Below, piece after piece: positions 45,272-53,777 of a DNA stretch of 64,000 nt (its first letter is position 1; every line of letters begins with the position of its first letter). The translations under genes were made by a program, and so were the position numbers. The stretch lies in contig DF970667.1 in NCBI GenBank assembly GCA_001270045.2, positions 147,975-211,974 on the forward strand. The letters are read 5' to 3'. Source of the stretch: Bacteroidales bacterium 6E. GTDB lineage: Bacteria; Bacteroidota; Bacteroidia; Bacteroidales; Prolixibacteraceae. The notes under the pieces were generated by a model. It was given only the letters and a program-made list of their open reading frames with translations. It was not told the origin of the DNA and searched no databases.

Positions 45272-48200
45272 TTAATTAACTGGTGGCATCCATGCTCCCA
45301 TACTGGGATTATATAACCAGCCTCGTGTTTGTAAAGTAAATCTCTCAGCGTTTAAAAAGCCGCCTGTTGGGATTAGATTTCCATTAGGCAATCTATAAGA
45401 ATCAAAAATTGGTTTCCCTAAATTCATTTCGTAGCGAAGAGCTCCATAGTTAGCTTTCCAGTTTAACTTAGGCGTTCCTCTATTTGGAAGATGCAACATA
45501 TAATCACCTGTTTTCCACCCAGTAGATTTTCCTGTTTGTTCTGCACCCCATTTAAATAGATTTAGTCCACCTTCAGTACTTGCTGTAGCAGCTCTTAATC
45601 CCGAAGCAAGATTCGCTATTGCAAATGGCGCTTCAATCAAACTGGGAATAGATGCAACAGCCATGATTCCATTTACAGTTGCCATTCTATCCCTCTCTGT
45701 AGCATACATAAAACGGCTCATGAAAATTTCTTTGCCCAAATCGCTGCTGCCATGTTGGTTCATCAGGTTTTTGAACAAACCCGGGTTTTCATTTAAAATC
45801 TGGCCAAAACTTCCATTTTCCATCCGAAAGCTTGACGTGCCATCTTGATTAAACCCTATAAATAAGGTAGTCATCGGTCCCGAATTGGCTCTTTCTGTAG
45901 CTTTTTGGGCTATCTTGTAATCAGACTGAAACAGGTTCCTGAACAACCCAGCCCCTTTTACCCATCGTCCATCCGGGTCAATAAAATTAATAGGGTTATC
46001 CAGTGTATAATTATACGGGCTCCAACTTTGGTATTTGTCCGCCAGCGGGTCCACGCTATGCCACCGCCCCAACTCCGGATCATAAAACCTTGCCCCGTAA
46101 TCATAGTTTTCAAAGAACTCATTTTGTAATTCCTTTCCGTTGTAAAGGTACTTATTTTCCGCTGTATTGTTTGCGCTGAACATTTTGCCGAAAGGATAAT
46201 ATTCGATTTCCTGGTCAACGTGGGCCGTGGCAGATGAACCATCGTAATGGATTGTCATGCGGGTATTTCCCAAATGGTCTTTCAGGTGGTAGTGGTAGTC
46301 CGCACCTGTTGGGTCGTAATAACCTTCCGATGTCAATACCTTGTCAAGCGTGCCGTCCCGGTAAATAAATTCCCCGTAATAATCCATAGTGGATGTATTT
46401 CCGCCAAGGGTTGCCGATTTTCCCCATTTTAAACCTGCGGCATCATATTCATACCGGACAGTGTCGGTTCCCCGGGCATAGTGTCCAGGCAGGTCAATCT
46501 CCTCAAAATAACCGACACCGATCCCGCGTTTGCCATCGTAGGTGGTGTTTCCGTTTCCATCGTAGCCGTATGATGATGAACCACTGAGTGAGCTTAACCT
46601 GTTTCCTGAATACACATAGGTAAAAGCATCCAAAATGCCTCCCGATGAGTTCTCACGTGTCAAAGCTGAGATATTTCCATTGGCATCGTAAGATACATCC
46701 ACTTCATATTTGTCATAATCCGTTATGGTGCCACCTGAAGTTCCGGAGCCATAATCAGCCTTGGTTAGGCGGTTAAGCCCATCGTACTTAAACGCATAGG
46801 CGGCACGGGTGGAGTTATTGTTGCGCCACCTTATTCCACTGACATTTCCGTTGAATTGGCCTTCTTCATCCAAGGGGGATATTTCATCCACCGTGTTGTA
46901 ATAAAGCTCAAAGGCAAACAATTTGGCATTGGAGGCACTGACATCGGGGTCATTCATCTGGGTGAGCCATCCCCGGATATTGAATTGCATGTCCAAATCC
47001 TGGTATCCCTGGTGCAGTTCCTTAATGTCCGTTCGTCCGATATCGTCATAAGTGTATTTGGCAATAGTGGTTAGGGTGGAGGTATTGTAGCCATGTTTTA
47101 CAAAGGTTGGCCGTCCCATGTGGTCATGGTCAAACTGCTCGTTTACGGCAATGGCAGTCGAACCCGATGTTTTTTTATGATAGGTTTGCTTTTTTGTATT
47201 GTTGCCAGCAAAGTCATATGCAAATGATATGCGGTTATATCCTCCCTCGGGATTTCCCCGGAAAGTTTGTAACAAACGACCAAACTTGTCGTAGTAATTT
47301 AAACTTCGTATCCATGTACCGCTTTCCAGCATTTTAGTTTCCACTCCTGTTACCCTGCCTTTTACATTCGTCACTTTAGTATGTTCGGCATAAACTGTAG
47401 CGTAGATGTGCCAGTTTGCAACGGAATAGTCGTCGTAATGGATTCTGACCAGGGCGGAACACCCATATGGTGTATAATTGTTGCTGGCACCAACCGTTGA
47501 TACCAGTGTGGAATAGGACTTGTTTTCGGTACAGATACCTTTTTCGACAGGTCGGCTGAAACTGTCGTATTTTATATAGTTGTATTTGTTTGAATTTACA
47601 TTGCGCAATTTTTTATCCTGGGTTAAGACCAACCTGTCAAGATTGTCATATATCAAGTAGGTGAAATCATCGCTTCCGGGAATTCTTTTTTTTATCATCC
47701 TGTTGCGGTGGTCATATTGGTACTGGTAACACAATTGGTCAAGCTCGTCAGAAGAAATACTCCCGTCATCGGCAGTTGCCTTTGGAGGAATAACATACGC
47801 CAGCCTATAGTGCAAGTCGTAAACATAGTAGGTGGAATACTGGGTTGCTCCATTCCAACGACGCATTAGAACAACATTACCCAGTTTATCTGCAAACTCC
47901 TCCGTTTTTCGATCATCCTCATCATAGAAGGTGGTTTTATACAACGAATTCACGGCATAATTGGAGGCACTGAGGTTCAAGGTACCGCCAATCCCAACCG
48001 TATAGTTTCTAACTTCGGAGGATGAATTGGTTCCATATTGAACTTCAGATTCCTTTCCAGAGCCATTCCTCCAGCCATAGCCGGGTGCAGCTTGTTTGAC
48101 GAGCCTGTTTAAAGGAGAGGCTTCGTAAATGGTTTCATAAAAAGCGTATTTGTCGTCCGTGTCATTATAGTCTGAAGTGTATCTGGAGTAGGACTGGAAG

Positions 48201-48631
48201 TTTGAGTCATATGATTTGTTGCTGGCAAATGAATAAGGGATAAATTCCTTCTCGATTCTTCCAAAAGCATCATATTTCCTGGCCGTAATTATGTCCTGGC
48301 TACCATCATGGGATGCCTTGTAATTATTGGTTTGAATGGGTCTGCCCAATCCATCAAGATAAACCGTTTGGGTTTGTTTCTGCGTATAGGCCAGACTGTT
48401 AACGGCCGATTCTGTTGTTTGGCCGGAAACCAAAACTTTATCGGTAAGCAGATAGTTTTTTGTGGTGTAAATTTTAAAACTGGGGTGGTCGTCTTCGTGA
48501 AAAGGACATTTTAGCATTTGATGGTGGTCGGGTTGTAGTTTGTAGTGGTTTAAAACGTTGAGGATGCTTAAACGTTGTTTTAACTCCCGGATTTCTATGT
48601 TGATAACTTTTGACTTATCGTATGTGAGCAA
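45272..48631 (-). CDS. RHS repeat protein with CHC2-primase-like N-terminus and C-terminal toxin
   Basis: 1119 residues. Residues ~10-55 are the first half of a CHC2 zinc-finger/primase N-domain ('[20 protein letters not shown]', '[14 protein letters not shown]'), joined near residue 57 to a normal RHS body: 'SVNSLAYTQ'-type start, '[14 protein letters not shown]', many YD repeats, and the core '[20 protein letters not shown]' (~840-860). After 'PINFIDPDG' a unique C-terminal domain (~890-1119) ends '[20 protein letters not shown]', with '[20 protein letters not shown]' before it; I cannot name this toxin family. No signal peptide; start codon is TTG, with no ATG in a sensible place. Immunity candidate follows. 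Confidence 0.8.
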   Translation of the reverse strand: MLTYDKSKVINIEIRELKQRLSILNVLNHYKLQPDHHQMLKCPFHEDDHPSFKIYTTKNYLLTDKVLVSGQTTESAVNSLAYTQKQTQTVYLDGLGRPIQTNNYKASHDGSQDIITARKYDAFGRIEKEFIPYSFASNKSYDSNFQSYSRYTSDYNDTDDKYAFYETIYEASPLNRLVKQAAPGYGWRNGSGKESEVQYGTNSSSEVRNYTVGIGGTLNLSASNYAVNSLYKTTFYDEDDRKTEEFADKLGNVVLMRRWNGATQYSTYYVYDLHYRLAYVIPPKATADDGSISSDELDQLCYQYQYDHRNRMIKKRIPGSDDFTYLIYDNLDRLVLTQDKKLRNVNSNKYNYIKYDSFSRPVEKGICTENKSYSTLVSTVGASNNYTPYGCSALVRIHYDDYSVANWHIYATVYAEHTKVTNVKGRVTGVETKMLESGTWIRSLNYYDKFGRLLQTFRGNPEGGYNRISFAYDFAGNNTKKQTYHKKTSGSTAIAVNEQFDHDHMGRPTFVKHGYNTSTLTTIAKYTYDDIGRTDIKELHQGYQDLDMQFNIRGWLTQMNDPDVSASNAKLFAFELYYNTVDEISPLDEEGQFNGNVSGIRWRNNNSTRAAYAFKYDGLNRLTKADYGSGTSGGTITDYDKYEVDVSYDANGNISALTRENSSGGILDAFTYVYSGNRLSSLSGSSSYGYDGNGNTTYDGKRGIGVGYFEEIDLPGHYARGTDTVRYEYDAAGLKWGKSATLGGNTSTMDYYGEFIYRDGTLDKVLTSEGYYDPTGADYHYHLKDHLGNTRMTIHYDGSSATAHVDQEIEYYPFGKMFSANNTAENKYLYNGKELQNEFFENYDYGARFYDPELGRWHSVDPLADKYQSWSPYNYTLDNPINFIDPDGRWVKGAGLFRNLFQSDYKIAQKATERANSGPMTTLFIGFNQDGTSSFRMENGSFGQILNENPGLFKNLMNQHGSSDLGKEIFMSRFMYATERDRMATVNGIMAVASIPSLIEAPFAIANLASGLRAATASTEGGLNLFKWGAEQTGKSTGWKTGDYMLHLPNRGTPKLNWKANYGALRYEMNLGKPIFDSYRLPNGNLIPTGGFLNAERFTLQTRGWLYNPSMGAWMPPVN

Positions 48632-48764
48632 AATAAATCAAAAACGATAATTATTCAAAACATTCATTACAGGCAAATATTAACAATCAGATACAAAAAC
48701 GTCTTAAATACTTATCTTTACCGATAAATTCAGTGTTGATAATTTTCACAAAAGACAAAACACG

Positions 48765-49115
48765 ATGAACGATTTGGGGAAAAGAATACAGGAACTCAGA
48801 AAATAAAATGGGCTGACCCAGCAGGAACTGGCCAAAGAGGTGGGGATTTCGCACCCGCAGATTGTACGCTATGAAACCATGGGCGTGCAGCCATCGGCTG
48901 ACGTACTCGGAAGGATTGCCGGTACACTCGATGTTTCCGTGGATTTCCTGGTAAACGGGAACTCTACAGAAAAAGCCCAAAATACCCTGAAAGATACCGA
49001 GCTTTTAAAACAGTTTAAGGCGGTGGAAAAAATGGACGAGAACGACCAGAAAACCATCAAAAGCCTTATCGATGCGTTTATCACCAAAGGTAAATTGAAA
49101 CAATTAGCCCTCTAA
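48765..49115 (+). pseudogene. XRE regulator gene with in-frame TAA
   Basis: ATG 48765 begins MNDLGKRIQELRK, then TAA at 48804-48806 (likely GAA or AAA before), then the same frame continues 'NGLTQQELAKEVGISHPQIV', 'RYETMGVQPSADVLGRIAGT' and a helical tail to 49115. Without the stop this is a standard ~116-residue Cro/CI-type regulator. The only start after the stop is GTG 48840, which would lose the first HTH helix. Confidence 0.85.
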
Positions 49116-49116
49116 A

Positions 49117-49491
49117 ATGAAAAACAGGCCCAGGAAAGTATTTGAGCGTATTTATATCCATGCAGCAAAAATTAAAACAACCGAAGGGTGGGTTTTGGTT
49201 TTTCACTCAATGGATGGTTTTAGCGAGTTTGCTTTCCAGCCGGTTTTTAATAAAAAGCCGGAGGTTACCGTTTAACTCCTTGACCAGCTTTTTGACAATG
49301 CCCTAAAAGATTACAACACTATCTTTCATCCCAAACAAATTGTTTTTGTTACCAATCTTCCCGAAGAATACAAAGAACTGATACAGCAAACCAAAGCCGC
49401 CAGGCACCGGTTTATTTACAACAAGGAAGCTACCGCCAAAGCAATGCACGGGTTCTTAAGTAAAATGACTCACGAGTTGGTGGAACTCTAA
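49117..49491 (+). pseudogene. Hypothetical gene with in-frame TAA
   Basis: The ATG lies 1 bp after the XRE stop. The frame reads MKNRPRKVFERIYIHAAKIK..., stops at TAA 49273-49275 (codon 53), then continues 'LLDQLFDNALKDYNTIFHPK', 'QIVFVTNLPEEYKELIQQTK' to a second TAA at 49491. The even codon use on both sides of the stop indicates a single nonsense change in a ~124-residue gene. No family recognised. With the XRE gene it forms a decayed two-gene operon. Confidence 0.75.
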
Positions 49492-49494
49492 GAT

Positions 49495-49526
49495 AAAAAA
49501 GCCCGGCAGTGCCTGGCTTTTTTATC
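49495..49526. terminator. Two-way terminator
   Basis: AAAAAAGCC pairs with GGCTTTTTT around a loop that also contains GGCA/TGCC; it separates the broken plus-strand genes from the minus-strand immunity gene ending at 49535. Confidence 0.8.
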
Positions 49527-49534
49527 TTAACAAA

Positions 49535-49870
49535 CTATAGTAGATTGAGCTTGCCTTCTTTCCAAAGATGTAAAGTCGTTTTTGCAGACAGCCCTGTAAT
49601 ACTGGTTATTTCAGCTAGTTTTTCCAATGCTTCAACCGCAATTTCAGGGTTATTATTCAATGAAAAAGTTGCAGCCCAGAGCCTTACACTTTCATTATTA
49701 TTATTTAGAAATTCTGTAAAAACATTTAAGATTTTATGAGATTTAGTCTCATTATATAAATCTTGAAGCTTTTTATGTATCTTATTTGCCTTTTTATGGT
49801 CACCCACACCTGTTGCTTGACCATGCTCAATTGCATATCTCAAAAATGTTTCTTTTATATTTTCCATCAT
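49535..49870 (-). CDS. DUF2019-like immunity protein
   Basis: 111 residues from ATG 49870, which overlaps the RHS stop as ATGA (another ATG lies 9 bp upstream). The all-helical sequence fits DUF2019: 'AIEHGQATGVGDHKKANKIH', 'KKLQDLYNETKSHKILNVF', 'LNNNNESVRLWAATFSLNNN', ending '...AKTTLHLWKEGKL'. DUF2019 proteins are known as HEAT-like immunity proteins of polymorphic toxin systems. It should neutralise the HNH-type toxin of the overlapping gene. Confidence 0.8.
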   Translation of the reverse strand: MMENIKETFLRYAIEHGQATGVGDHKKANKIHKKLQDLYNETKSHKILNVFTEFLNNNNESVRLWAATFSLNNNPEIAVEALEKLAEITSITGLSAKTTLHLWKEGKLNLL

Positions 49871-51051
49871 GGTGTCCATCCAAAACTCTTTAATACGTCA
49901 ATTCCATACTGATATTGCTGATTATAAGGCAATGTTTTAACATAGTCTCTAACTAACATATTTGTACCAGGCATCAAAGAGTTATAGTGCCCTGTTACCT
50001 GTGAATGAAGAGCTCCCTTAAATCCCCCTGGTATCTTAATTATGTTATCTGTATTTTGAATAGCTTCTTGCCCAAACATTGCAACGTTATCGGCATGTTG
50101 TTCTATAATATGATGCCAGTGCTTACCAGAACCAGCAGAACCCATCGCTTTTTTGAAAGCAGAGAAAGACTTAAAACTTTGTGTCCCCTCTGTAGCGGCA
50201 ATCTTTGTTCCCGATACAGCCCATTTTGCAGCTACCGCCCCGGTTACTAAATCAATAGGGTCAAACGGGGAATAATCAATCCTTCCTGAAGCCTTGTCCC
50301 ACCATTTGGGATTCCATGACCCTAATGCAGCTTCTCCGCCTGACATGATATCCATCATCCCCGCTTTTGAGTTTGGCCAATTGTTCCAGGTCTCTGTCCC
50401 TAAATCCCAGGTTTCACCACTGCCGGTTTCCCACTTTGTGTTGACATATTGGGTTTGGTTTCCTCCCTTATCACTAACCCATTTAAGGTCTTGTGTTCCA
50501 TCTGCGCGTACTGTTAAATCCCATTCGTCGTAATTCATTCCGTTCAGGTCAACGAATTTTATCGGGTTATTACCAGAGAAGTGATAAGGTGAGTGAGAAT
50601 AATAACTTTCCGCCATTGGGTCAACACTGTGCCACCGTGCTAATTCCGGGTCATAAAACCTTGCCCCGTAATCATAGTTTTCAAAGAACTCATTTTGTAA
50701 TTCCTTTCCGTTGTAAAGGTACTTATTTTCCGCTGTATTGTTTGCACTGAACATTTTGCCGAAAGGATAATATTCGATTTCCTGGTCGACCTGGGCCGTG
50801 GCAGATGAACCATCGTAATGGATTGTCATGCGGGTATTTCCCAAATGGTCTTTCAGATGGTAGTGGTAGTCCGCACCTGTTGGGTCGTAATAACCTTCCG
50901 ATGTCAATACCCTGTCAAGCGTGCCGTCCCGGTAAATAAATTCCCCGTAATAATCCATAGTGGATGTATTTCCGCCAAGGGTTGCCGATTTCCCCCATTT
51001 TAAACCTGTCGCATCATATTCATACCGGACAGTTGAGGTTGTTTTTTGCAC
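49867..51051 (-). CDS. 5'-truncated RHS tip with HNH-type nuclease toxin
   Basis: 394 residues. Only the last RHS section is present: '[20 protein letters not shown]' to the core '[20 protein letters not shown]' (~127-147). After 'PIKFVDLNGMNYDEWDLTV' follows a unique region ending in an HNH/treble-clef-like nuclease: 'GSGKHWHHIIEQHADNVAMF' (WHH at 312-314), 'IQNTDNIIKIPGG', 'HSQVTGHYNS'. DNA or RNA cleavage is inferred. The first codons (MQKTTST) come from the joint with the duplicated block, so this is an orphan tip rather than a full RHS gene. Confidence 0.8.
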   Translation of the reverse strand: MQKTTSTVRYEYDATGLKWGKSATLGGNTSTMDYYGEFIYRDGTLDRVLTSEGYYDPTGADYHYHLKDHLGNTRMTIHYDGSSATAQVDQEIEYYPFGKMFSANNTAENKYLYNGKELQNEFFENYDYGARFYDPELARWHSVDPMAESYYSHSPYHFSGNNPIKFVDLNGMNYDEWDLTVRADGTQDLKWVSDKGGNQTQYVNTKWETGSGETWDLGTETWNNWPNSKAGMMDIMSGGEAALGSWNPKWWDKASGRIDYSPFDPIDLVTGAVAAKWAVSGTKIAATEGTQSFKSFSAFKKAMGSAGSGKHWHHIIEQHADNVAMFGQEAIQNTDNIIKIPGGFKGALHSQVTGHYNSLMPGTNMLVRDYVKTLPYNQQYQYGIDVLKSFGWTP

Positions 51052-51435
51052 TCATGAATATGCACCCAATCCACAACCGACAGTCACTATATATTTCAAG
51101 AAACCTACCGCGCTAATGGATTCATAAACGAATGGGCCACAATAGTCGGTCCCGGTCACCGTGCCGTTGTCCTCATATTGCCTGGCCAGCTTGAGCCCAT
51201 CAAAGGTGTTCTCAATTTTCCCCATTCCTGGGACCATGGTTTTGGTTTTTGGTTAGGTTTTAAATGTATCAATTTTCTTTTGAACAAAAACGTCGCAGCT
51301 ATATATGCCAAAATTGTCAAATGGCCGTTTTGGGCCTCTCCATCCGGGCTATCTTGATCCAACAACCATCGAATTATGGGATGCCCCAAGGAGAATGATT
51401 CGTAATGGCGAGAGATACAAAATGTGACACTACTA
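51031..51435. repeat. Duplicated island block, copy 2
   Basis: Matches 44062-44478. On the minus strand it carries the RHS fragment 'TFDGLKLARQYEDNGTVTG' (51052-51237), then the same unrelated sequence, ending with the 27-bp element at 51408-51434. It joins directly to the truncated RHS tip at 51031-51051. Confidence 0.8.
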
Positions 51436-51469
51436 TGATCAGCCGACAGACACACTTTTTGAAACACTA

Positions 51470-51503
51470 TCATTTTAAAACCAGGCAGGCATATATGGCA
51501 TAA
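51470..51503 (+). pseudogene. 3' scrap of an XRE regulator gene
   Basis: About 33 bp encoding 'FKTRQAYMA-stop', nearly identical to the last bases of the truncated XRE gene at 44671-44702. The ~190 bp that lie between block and scrap at the first locus are missing here, so this is a deletion derivative. Confidence 0.7.
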
Positions 51504-51504
51504 A

Positions 51505-51617
51505 AAGAGGCTGTATCATAAGTCAATTTATCTCATGGAGAGTTTAGTATTTAAAACTCCTTGTGTATAGGTATACGAATAAAAAGAGGCTGAATTAACC
51601 TTTTGAGACAGCCTCTT
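51505..51617. mobile_element. MITE-like element or IS remnant with 18-bp inverted ends
   Basis: Left end AAGAGGCTGTATCATAAG (51505-51522) and right end, read in reverse complement, AAGAGGCTGTCTCAAAAG (51600-51617) match at 16 of 18 positions. The 113-bp unit has no coding capacity. These GAGGCTGT ends resemble termini of common Bacteroidota IS elements. A target duplication was not evident. Confidence 0.55.
51580..51617 (-). terminator. Terminator for the immunity gene ending at 51660
   Basis: On the minus strand AAGAGGCTG pairs with CAGCCTCTT across a 17-nt loop and is followed by a T-rich run (51580-51585 complement). It uses the right end of the MITE-like element as its stem. Confidence 0.75.
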
Positions 51618-51659
51618 ACTATTATTCCTTTTTCCTATCTCAGAAATTTTAAAATTTGG

Positions 51660-52127
51660 TCACTGTAATGTTTTAATTAATACTATTGCATCTTCTTTGT
51701 ATTTATCAAGGTCTTCAACTAACCAATATTCGCCTTCTCTCTGTTTATGAAAAGTGAACGTGCAAAAATTATTATCATACAAAACATAGAAATAAAATTT
51801 TTCTTTTAAAAAACAATGTGCCATTTTTTTTGCAAAAGCAATTCCTTCAAAAAAGTAACAATGCTCTATATTTTCTATTTCATCAGAATAGTCATCGATA
51901 AGAATCTTATTATAAAAAGCTTCATTACCAGTCTTATCGTTCAAGTCTGGGGACAATTTGCCTTCAGGCTTTTTAGAATATAAAAAGTAACAACCATCCT
52001 TCTCAACAATCCCTTCTTCAATTAATTTTTGAATTCCATTTGATAAATTAATCTTTGAATTGGATATATCTTCAATTGAAAAATGGGTCTTAAAATATTC
52101 ATTCACTTCAATTTCAATCTTGCCCAT
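51660..52127 (-). CDS. Candidate immunity protein for the RHS tip ending at 52131
   Basis: 155 residues, no signal peptide, AT-rich. The ATG at 52127 is 3 bp after the RHS stop. The sequence looks alpha/beta with two Cys-containing strands ('IEHCYFFEGIAFAKKMAHCF', 'FYFYVLYDNNFCTFTFHKQR') and an acidic end. No known family recognised; function inferred from position. Confidence 0.65.
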   Translation of the reverse strand: MGKIEIEVNEYFKTHFSIEDISNSKINLSNGIQKLIEEGIVEKDGCYFLYSKKPEGKLSPDLNDKTGNEAFYNKILIDDYSDEIENIEHCYFFEGIAFAKKMAHCFLKEKFYFYVLYDNNFCTFTFHKQREGEYWLVEDLDKYKEDAIVLIKTLQ

Positions 52128-52130
52128 AAA

Positions 52131-53183
52131 CTATTCTCCCAAATATTTTTTTGCTTTATCAATTCCCTTCATAAATTTTTCATCGTTTAGCAGATTATTT
52201 ACTTTTTTAGGAGCATTCACATCAAATTTTCCTGTTTCAGTATTTTTCATTTTGAAACTATTGGAATTGGGGTCATACATGTATTTATTCCCATTTGCAT
52301 CTTGGTAATGAATCTGTCCATCTCGTTGACCGGGATTTGGATTTTCAACGTCAATCCTTGCGCTTGAACCTTTTTCCTTCCAAACAGTTTTACTTGGCGT
52401 TTGTGTTCCATCTTGCCCATATTTGTATCCAGCAGCAGCATTAGTAGAACTATTTGCCATGAGGATGGTACCTCCCAAAACTGTTGCGGCTCCAGCTTCT
52501 GCAACACTTAAACCTATTCCTGCGGCAGGTGCACCAACAACTGCTCCAACCCCTGTTAAACTTAAGGTTCCACCAGCGGCTGCAGTAGCTAATCCAGTTG
52601 CAGCTGCACCGCCTCCACCTTTGACGATTATCCCTCCACCTGTCATTGCGGTAGCGTCGGTACTTCTTAAGGCGTTATTATAATCGGCAGCATCGGTTGG
52701 CGTGTATGAATTCCTCAAAGAAGTAGAGCCAGAAACAATATTGGTTGCAAGACCAATTGCAGTTCCTACAACAGCATCCCACCAGTCATTTCCGTCCGGG
52801 TCTATAAATCGGATAGGATTGTTTGCTGCATAAACGTATGGTGAAAACTGATAATATTTCTCTGCTTTGTTGTCTATCGTATGCCACCGTGCAAGTTCCG
52901 GGTCATAAAATCTAGCCCCGTAATCGTACCAATACAGGTTAAGGTCGTCCTGTAGTTCCTTTCCGTTGTACCAGTGCCTGTTGGTGCCAGTTCCTGTGCT
53001 GAACTGACTGATTTCTCCCCCAAACGGATAATAACCCTTTTGCTGCACAATCTCGGCCTGTCCATTGCCGCCTTTCCTGATAACCACCCTGACATTCCCA
53101 AGATGGTCCCTCAGGTTAAACTCCCGGGTCCACAAACTGCCGTTTTTTATGGCCCTCCCATGTGGTGTCAATATATATTTCAA
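52131..53183 (-). CDS. Orphan RHS C-terminal tip with unassigned toxin domain
   Basis: The frame is open from 53306 but has no ATG at its head (first in-frame TTG at 53183, in 'GVRSLKYILTPHG'), so it is a displaced tip that needs recombination or read-through to be expressed. It keeps the RHS end 'NLRDHLGNVRVVIRKGGNGQ' and core '[20 protein letters not shown]', a Gly/Ala-rich hydrophobic stretch (~165-250), and a soluble toxin end with 'SSARIDVENPNPGQRDGQIH', '...KKYLGE'. The RIDVENPNPG...H pattern looks like an RNase-type polymorphic toxin, but I cannot assign it. Its RHS part is almost identical to 54480-54850. Confidence 0.7.
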   Translation of the reverse strand: MKYILTPHGRAIKNGSLWTREFNLRDHLGNVRVVIRKGGNGQAEIVQQKGYYPFGGEISQFSTGTGTNRHWYNGKELQDDLNLYWYDYGARFYDPELARWHTIDNKAEKYYQFSPYVYAANNPIRFIDPDGNDWWDAVVGTAIGLATNIVSGSTSLRNSYTPTDAADYNNALRSTDATAMTGGGIIVKGGGGAAATGLATAAAGGTLSLTGVGAVVGAPAAGIGLSVAEAGAATVLGGTILMANSSTNAAAGYKYGQDGTQTPSKTVWKEKGSSARIDVENPNPGQRDGQIHYQDANGNKYMYDPNSNSFKMKNTETGKFDVNAPKKVNNLLNDEKFMKGIDKAKKYLGE

Positions 53184-53370
53184 GGAACGTACCCCGCTTA
53201 CGGTTTCATAAACGAATGGGCCACAATAGTCGGTCCCGGTTACCGTGCCGTTGTCCTCAACTGTAAGCCGGAGCTTTTCGCCGTTAAATGTATAAAAATT
53301 TGTGTGTCATATACAGAAAAAAACGGATTATATAAAGTTAATTCCCCTCTAGCTGTTTTCTTGCTTTCTT

Positions 53371-53775
53371 TCACTTCTTTTTATAAAAGATTTCATTTGG
53401 AGGCGTTATGGGTTTTGACCATTTTTTATTTTCAAATGCTTCCCAACTTACATACCACAAAGAATCTCCTTTATTGACCAATTTACTTCTTCGGGTAATC
53501 ACTTTTTTATAGTTATTTCTTTTATTAATACTGGGAACATTCGATTCTAAGTCTATCTCTAATAAGTAAATCGTGTCATTTTTTATTTCATATTTTCCAG
53601 AATAGGGATAATCCATTTCACAATTATAATTCTCGTATGTACCATTTTTCTTAAATGTAATATAACTTACACATCCTTCGGCAACTTTATATTCCCATTT
53701 AGTATTTATTAACGCCTTCTGTTTTTCATGCAAATTACAAGGTAACAGCATAAATATAAAGAGTATGTAATGCAT
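53371..53775 (-). CDS. Candidate periplasmic immunity lipoprotein
   Basis: 134 residues. It starts MHYILFIFMLLPC, a short hydrophobic signal with Cys13 in a lipobox-like LLPC, followed by a beta-rich domain of lipocalin-like character ('NTKWEYKVAEGCVSYITFKK', 'SGKYEIKNDTIYLLEIDL'). The ATG lies 2 bp after the RHS stop at 53778. Export suggests that the matching toxin acts in the periplasm, which agrees with the peptidoglycan-enzyme-like motif in that toxin. Confidence 0.65.
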   Translation of the reverse strand: MHYILFIFMLLPCNLHEKQKALINTKWEYKVAEGCVSYITFKKNGTYENYNCEMDYPYSGKYEIKNDTIYLLEIDLESNVPSINKRNNYKKVITRRSKLVNKGDSLWYVSWEAFENKKWSKPITPPNEIFYKKK

Positions 53776-53777
53776 AG

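Noticed and set aside
49117-49491. Possible transposase or transposition accessory gene
   Set aside because: Too short, with no DDE, HUH or recombinase motif visible; left as hypothetical.
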